A stretch of DNA of 64,000 nucleotides from Ascaris suum. Lineage: Eukaryota > Nematoda > Chromadorea > Rhabditida > Ascarididae. The stretch is from contig CM024172.1 in the NCBI GenBank assembly GCA_013433145.1, positions 8,424,553 through 8,488,552 of the forward strand, read 5' to 3'. This document shows positions 61,101-64,000 of the stretch, in pieces (the stretch's first letter is position 1; each line of letters opens with the position of its first letter). The notes under the pieces were generated by a model that saw only the letters and a program-made list of their open reading frames with translations, ran no database searches and was not told where the DNA came from. The position numbers and the translations under genes were made by a program.

Positions 61101-62063
61101 GTGAATTTATTCGGCTGATACAGGAAACGGGATCTGCAGAATACGAAAACAGGATCACTTTGAGAACAGAGTATAGAGAAATGATATCAAACATTCCGGA
61201 AATAGTTGTTTCCTTTCCAAATAAGCTGAAAAAAAAAAACGTTTTCTCATCTCCTATAATGAGCAATAACGAAAACGATATATTTACACAAGAAACGCTC
61301 ATAACTGACAAATGTTTTTTCCAACCTTCCTTTTCGTCTTAAAAGCGAATTTTCCTCTTACATGTAAAGCACATTAGACAAGAACAAAAGCTCTAGCTTC
61401 TTGAAGAAGAATAAAACTTGCACAACAAAGCTATTAGAAAACAAAGCTATTCAAAACAGTATTAAACAGAACTGCGATCAGTTGAAGTACACTCTGATGC
61501 TCTTCAGCTATTTTTTTTTATCGTTTATTTGCTCAGCAAAAAATCGTATATTCTACACACATCTCTATCTGTCAATCGGCATGCTGCAACCTTGAAATCA
61601 GTCTCAACGAAATTCCACCATTTGAAAGAGCTTTACAATTAAGAAACCACGATATGATGTGTGGATCTCGGCCGAAGCGTGAACATTGAAAAATTTTTTT
61701 TTTTTAATTTTTCACTTTTGTGGTTCCACTATAAAAATATCAGTGAGGGAAGGTGGAAAATTTTAAGTCGACTGAGCTATTTCCGTCGTTTTGTGACGAA
61801 CTTTACGTAGAAATTTCGCCCACAAAGATATGTGTCGTATCGTAATTGGTATTTGATACGCTACAGTGTTACACCATGATGCGTGGAATCTTTAGATATA
61901 CCTTTTCAAGAAACATTCCAATGTAAATATTGCTAAAGTGCTTTCCACAACCTGCCGGGAATTACATGAAAAATGATAATGCTCTATGATATAAAGAAGA
62001 AAAGCAGCAATCCACTAAATAATAATAAAAAGCCAAAGTCCTCAACGTTTGTGCAACAATTGA
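58111..62063. other. Intergenic, no gene seen
   Basis: AT-rich with short frames (for example 60594-60914 plus, 106 codons, Lys/Leu-rich, no domain). It contains poly-A runs near 59138 and a poly-T run near 61693. Confidence 0.5.
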
Positions 62064-62345
62064 GCGTTTTTTTTCCCACTTCAACACAAATACGTGTCGA
62101 GGTTGCATCCGTTGTGGAGAAAAGGAAAATGCGGCAAAAAGATTCGTATACGATGCGACGTTAAAGGGCAGCGTAAGAGACACAGTTTGACTTGTCAGAT
62201 CTGCCGAAAGGAAAATATTTCTTATGAAACGGAACGAAATGAAAATGATGCACGTCGGAACACTCTGATGGATATCAATGCAATCGCGAGGCCAATTTCG
62301 ACCGGTAGTCGTCGAAAACAAACATATACCAACGAACGCGAGTGA
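62064..62345 (+). pseudogene. Cys/Arg-rich open frame with zinc-ribbon-like pieces
   Basis: One plus frame is open for 93 codons to a TGA at 62343-62345. It carries GKCGKKIRIRC then RKRHSLTCQICRKENISY. A neighbouring frame, offset by one base, carries CRGCIRCG at about 62095. CxxC, a basic stretch and a second CxxC, in that order, resemble the zinc ribbon of the Rpr2/Rpp21 group, but only if a frameshift or an unseen intron joins them. There is no clear acceptor for this frame. The minus strand is also open here (138 codons, ATG at 62378). Confidence 0.15.
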
Positions 62346-64000
62346 CCACTGGATGACCATTTGTCGACGATACGTCATTCATTTGCACTCTGCCCTAAGT
62401 TCAACGAAAATCCGTTCACCTTTCCGACAGAATATTTAATGATTGCTTTTTTTCGCAACATTCGTTTTGGGCGAAAAAATTTGCGAACTTTATCTTTTCA
62501 CTAAGATCTGCATGATTTCTTCTTACATTTGTTGCGTTTATTCAACTGCTACATCAACTGAATACGTGAAAATTTGAGGTTTGAGAAACGGTTTTCGAAA
62601 CAGAGACAGAACAGTAGACGTCTCCTAGCTGAACATAGCCCATTTCGAAATTAGAAGCCTCTGAAAATATCAACACCACTCTGATTGAACAGTCGGTCAA
62701 TGGCATATCAGTGATTTCGAACGAACAATGCAGATCGCATGTAAACACTTCCCGAAGGATAACAGGATGCAAGTAATGCAGTCAATAGAGCATTCAAGAT
62801 TTAGAAATCATAGCAGGAGGCATACATGAGCTTATGAGCCAAATTGAGGAGGACAAGGTTGGGAAATTTCCAAATCTGCAACAAAACCTCCAAACTTTTT
62901 GTTCACCATCTAATTTCAAATCGTGCTTCTAAAATTGCTGACGATGTATGCATTCAGCATCGTGCCATGAAAAACGGCAAATTTTTGCTTAAAAATTTCC
63001 ATTTCCGTCACAATCAAAGATGCCAATAGCTGAACTTCGTAAGTGGCGCCAAGAAATAATGAATGCAGCGAGCGATAAAAATCCCAAATGAAAAGAACGA
63101 CGCTTCAACGAATCATGAACGATGCAAAATGCGGCGATCGAAAAAAATAACGAATGCGCTCATAGATTTTGCAAAGAAAGTTTTTTCGCGTAGTACGAGG
63201 GGTAACATCGCATGATAGTAACGCAACTGATTGAAAAAAATATCCCTTTGCGGCTCACATTTGTGGTGTGGAAAAGCGTTATGCGCAAAGAGAGCAAATT
63301 CTCGACTCGTTGACAACGCCTTTTTCGGCAATTTTAAAGAATTAAATGCTTTCAAGATCCCTCTGAGTTATCGAAAACGACTTTTTATTAGTTAGTAATA
63401 ATGAAATCCGGATGCACTCTCGTTAAATCAGTGGAATGTGTAAAGCTGTCTGTAAGCATTGCCGAGAGATCCACGAAAAGACAAAGCAAATAGTATCTTA
63501 AAGCGCGGTAGCTTTTCGCATTTCACACAAAGATGAATGTGATGAACATTAGAAATAATGCTAGCAGAAATTTGCGTATTAGAAAGAATGCAGCAAGTGA
63601 AGCAACCAGCGTAAGAATCACTTCTGCAGCTCCACTTATAACATCAGTTGTTTCGCAAACTCTAAACGAATAAAACACACTAAAGCGTATAGACTTTAAA
63701 TGATCTGACTGCATATATGAATCGCATATAAATATTGCCTTCCTTAAGTGGAACAAATAAAGTTAATTCGTTCTCATAAATTGGTCGCCGCAGAATTCGC
63801 TAAAAGTAAAATAAAAATTCTCCTTTCTGACACAATCAATCCTCAAATATGGTTCCATCGCCATCATCTATCCGTGTCAATTATTGCGCACTTTTAAATG
63901 ACCGCAGCTCTACTGAAAGCTGATCGACGAACCTGAAATTTCTTGGGGATTGTCCTCGGCTGCAGATTAAACTCAAAAAATATTGCGATTCCCAAGTTCG
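62346..64000. other. Intergenic to window end, no gene seen
   Basis: AT-rich with short frames only; nothing runs convincingly off the right edge. Confidence 0.5.

Overview
This is a eukaryotic window, most likely from a nematode and perhaps a clade V strongylid such as a hookworm. The reasons are an AT-rich sequence, low gene density, exons split by introns from about 250 bp to 3.3 kb, and splice acceptors of the nematode TTTNCAG type. There are no bacterial operons, ribosome binding sites, tRNAs, rRNAs or CRISPR arrays. The organism is inferred from these signals, not from a database match.

One gene is well supported. It lies on the minus strand at 9317-20304 and has nine coding exons. All eight splice junctions keep frame and the exons sum to 1848 nt (615 aa plus stop). 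It encodes a polydactyl zinc-finger protein with a short acidic/Ser-rich N-terminus, eleven fingers (ten C2H2, the last C2HC) at residues 62-378, and a 237-residue Pro/Gln/Leu/Ser-rich tail ending in a SUMO-acceptor-like IKNE. It is probably a DNA-binding transcription regulator. A TTTACAG acceptor 12 nt before the preferred ATG suggests an SL trans-spliced 5' end. Introns 2 and 7 interrupt the finger repeat at the same codon with the same unusual donor context, which suggests block duplication inside the array.

The rest (1-9.3 kb and 20.3-64 kb) is sparse. It holds two very long (AT)n arrays, one preceded by (CT)n, plus (TG)n, poly-C and (AAAAT)n tracts. There are three strong foldback hairpins (4.8, 50.0 and 52.0 kb) and a GC-rich dispersed repeat family (0.24, 22.0 and 29.8 kb).

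Several stretches look like exons or decayed genes but cannot be assigned. They are 919-1482 (-), 22283-22723 (-), the 34.8-36.0 kb cluster (open on both strands), 44.7-45.3 kb (-), 45.5-47.2 kb (+), a possible three-exon small secreted protein gene at 56.6-58.0 kb (+), and a Cys/Arg-rich frame at 62.1-62.3 kb (+). These are offered at low confidence and need transcript or homology support. No complete transposon and no clearly new multi-gene system was seen.
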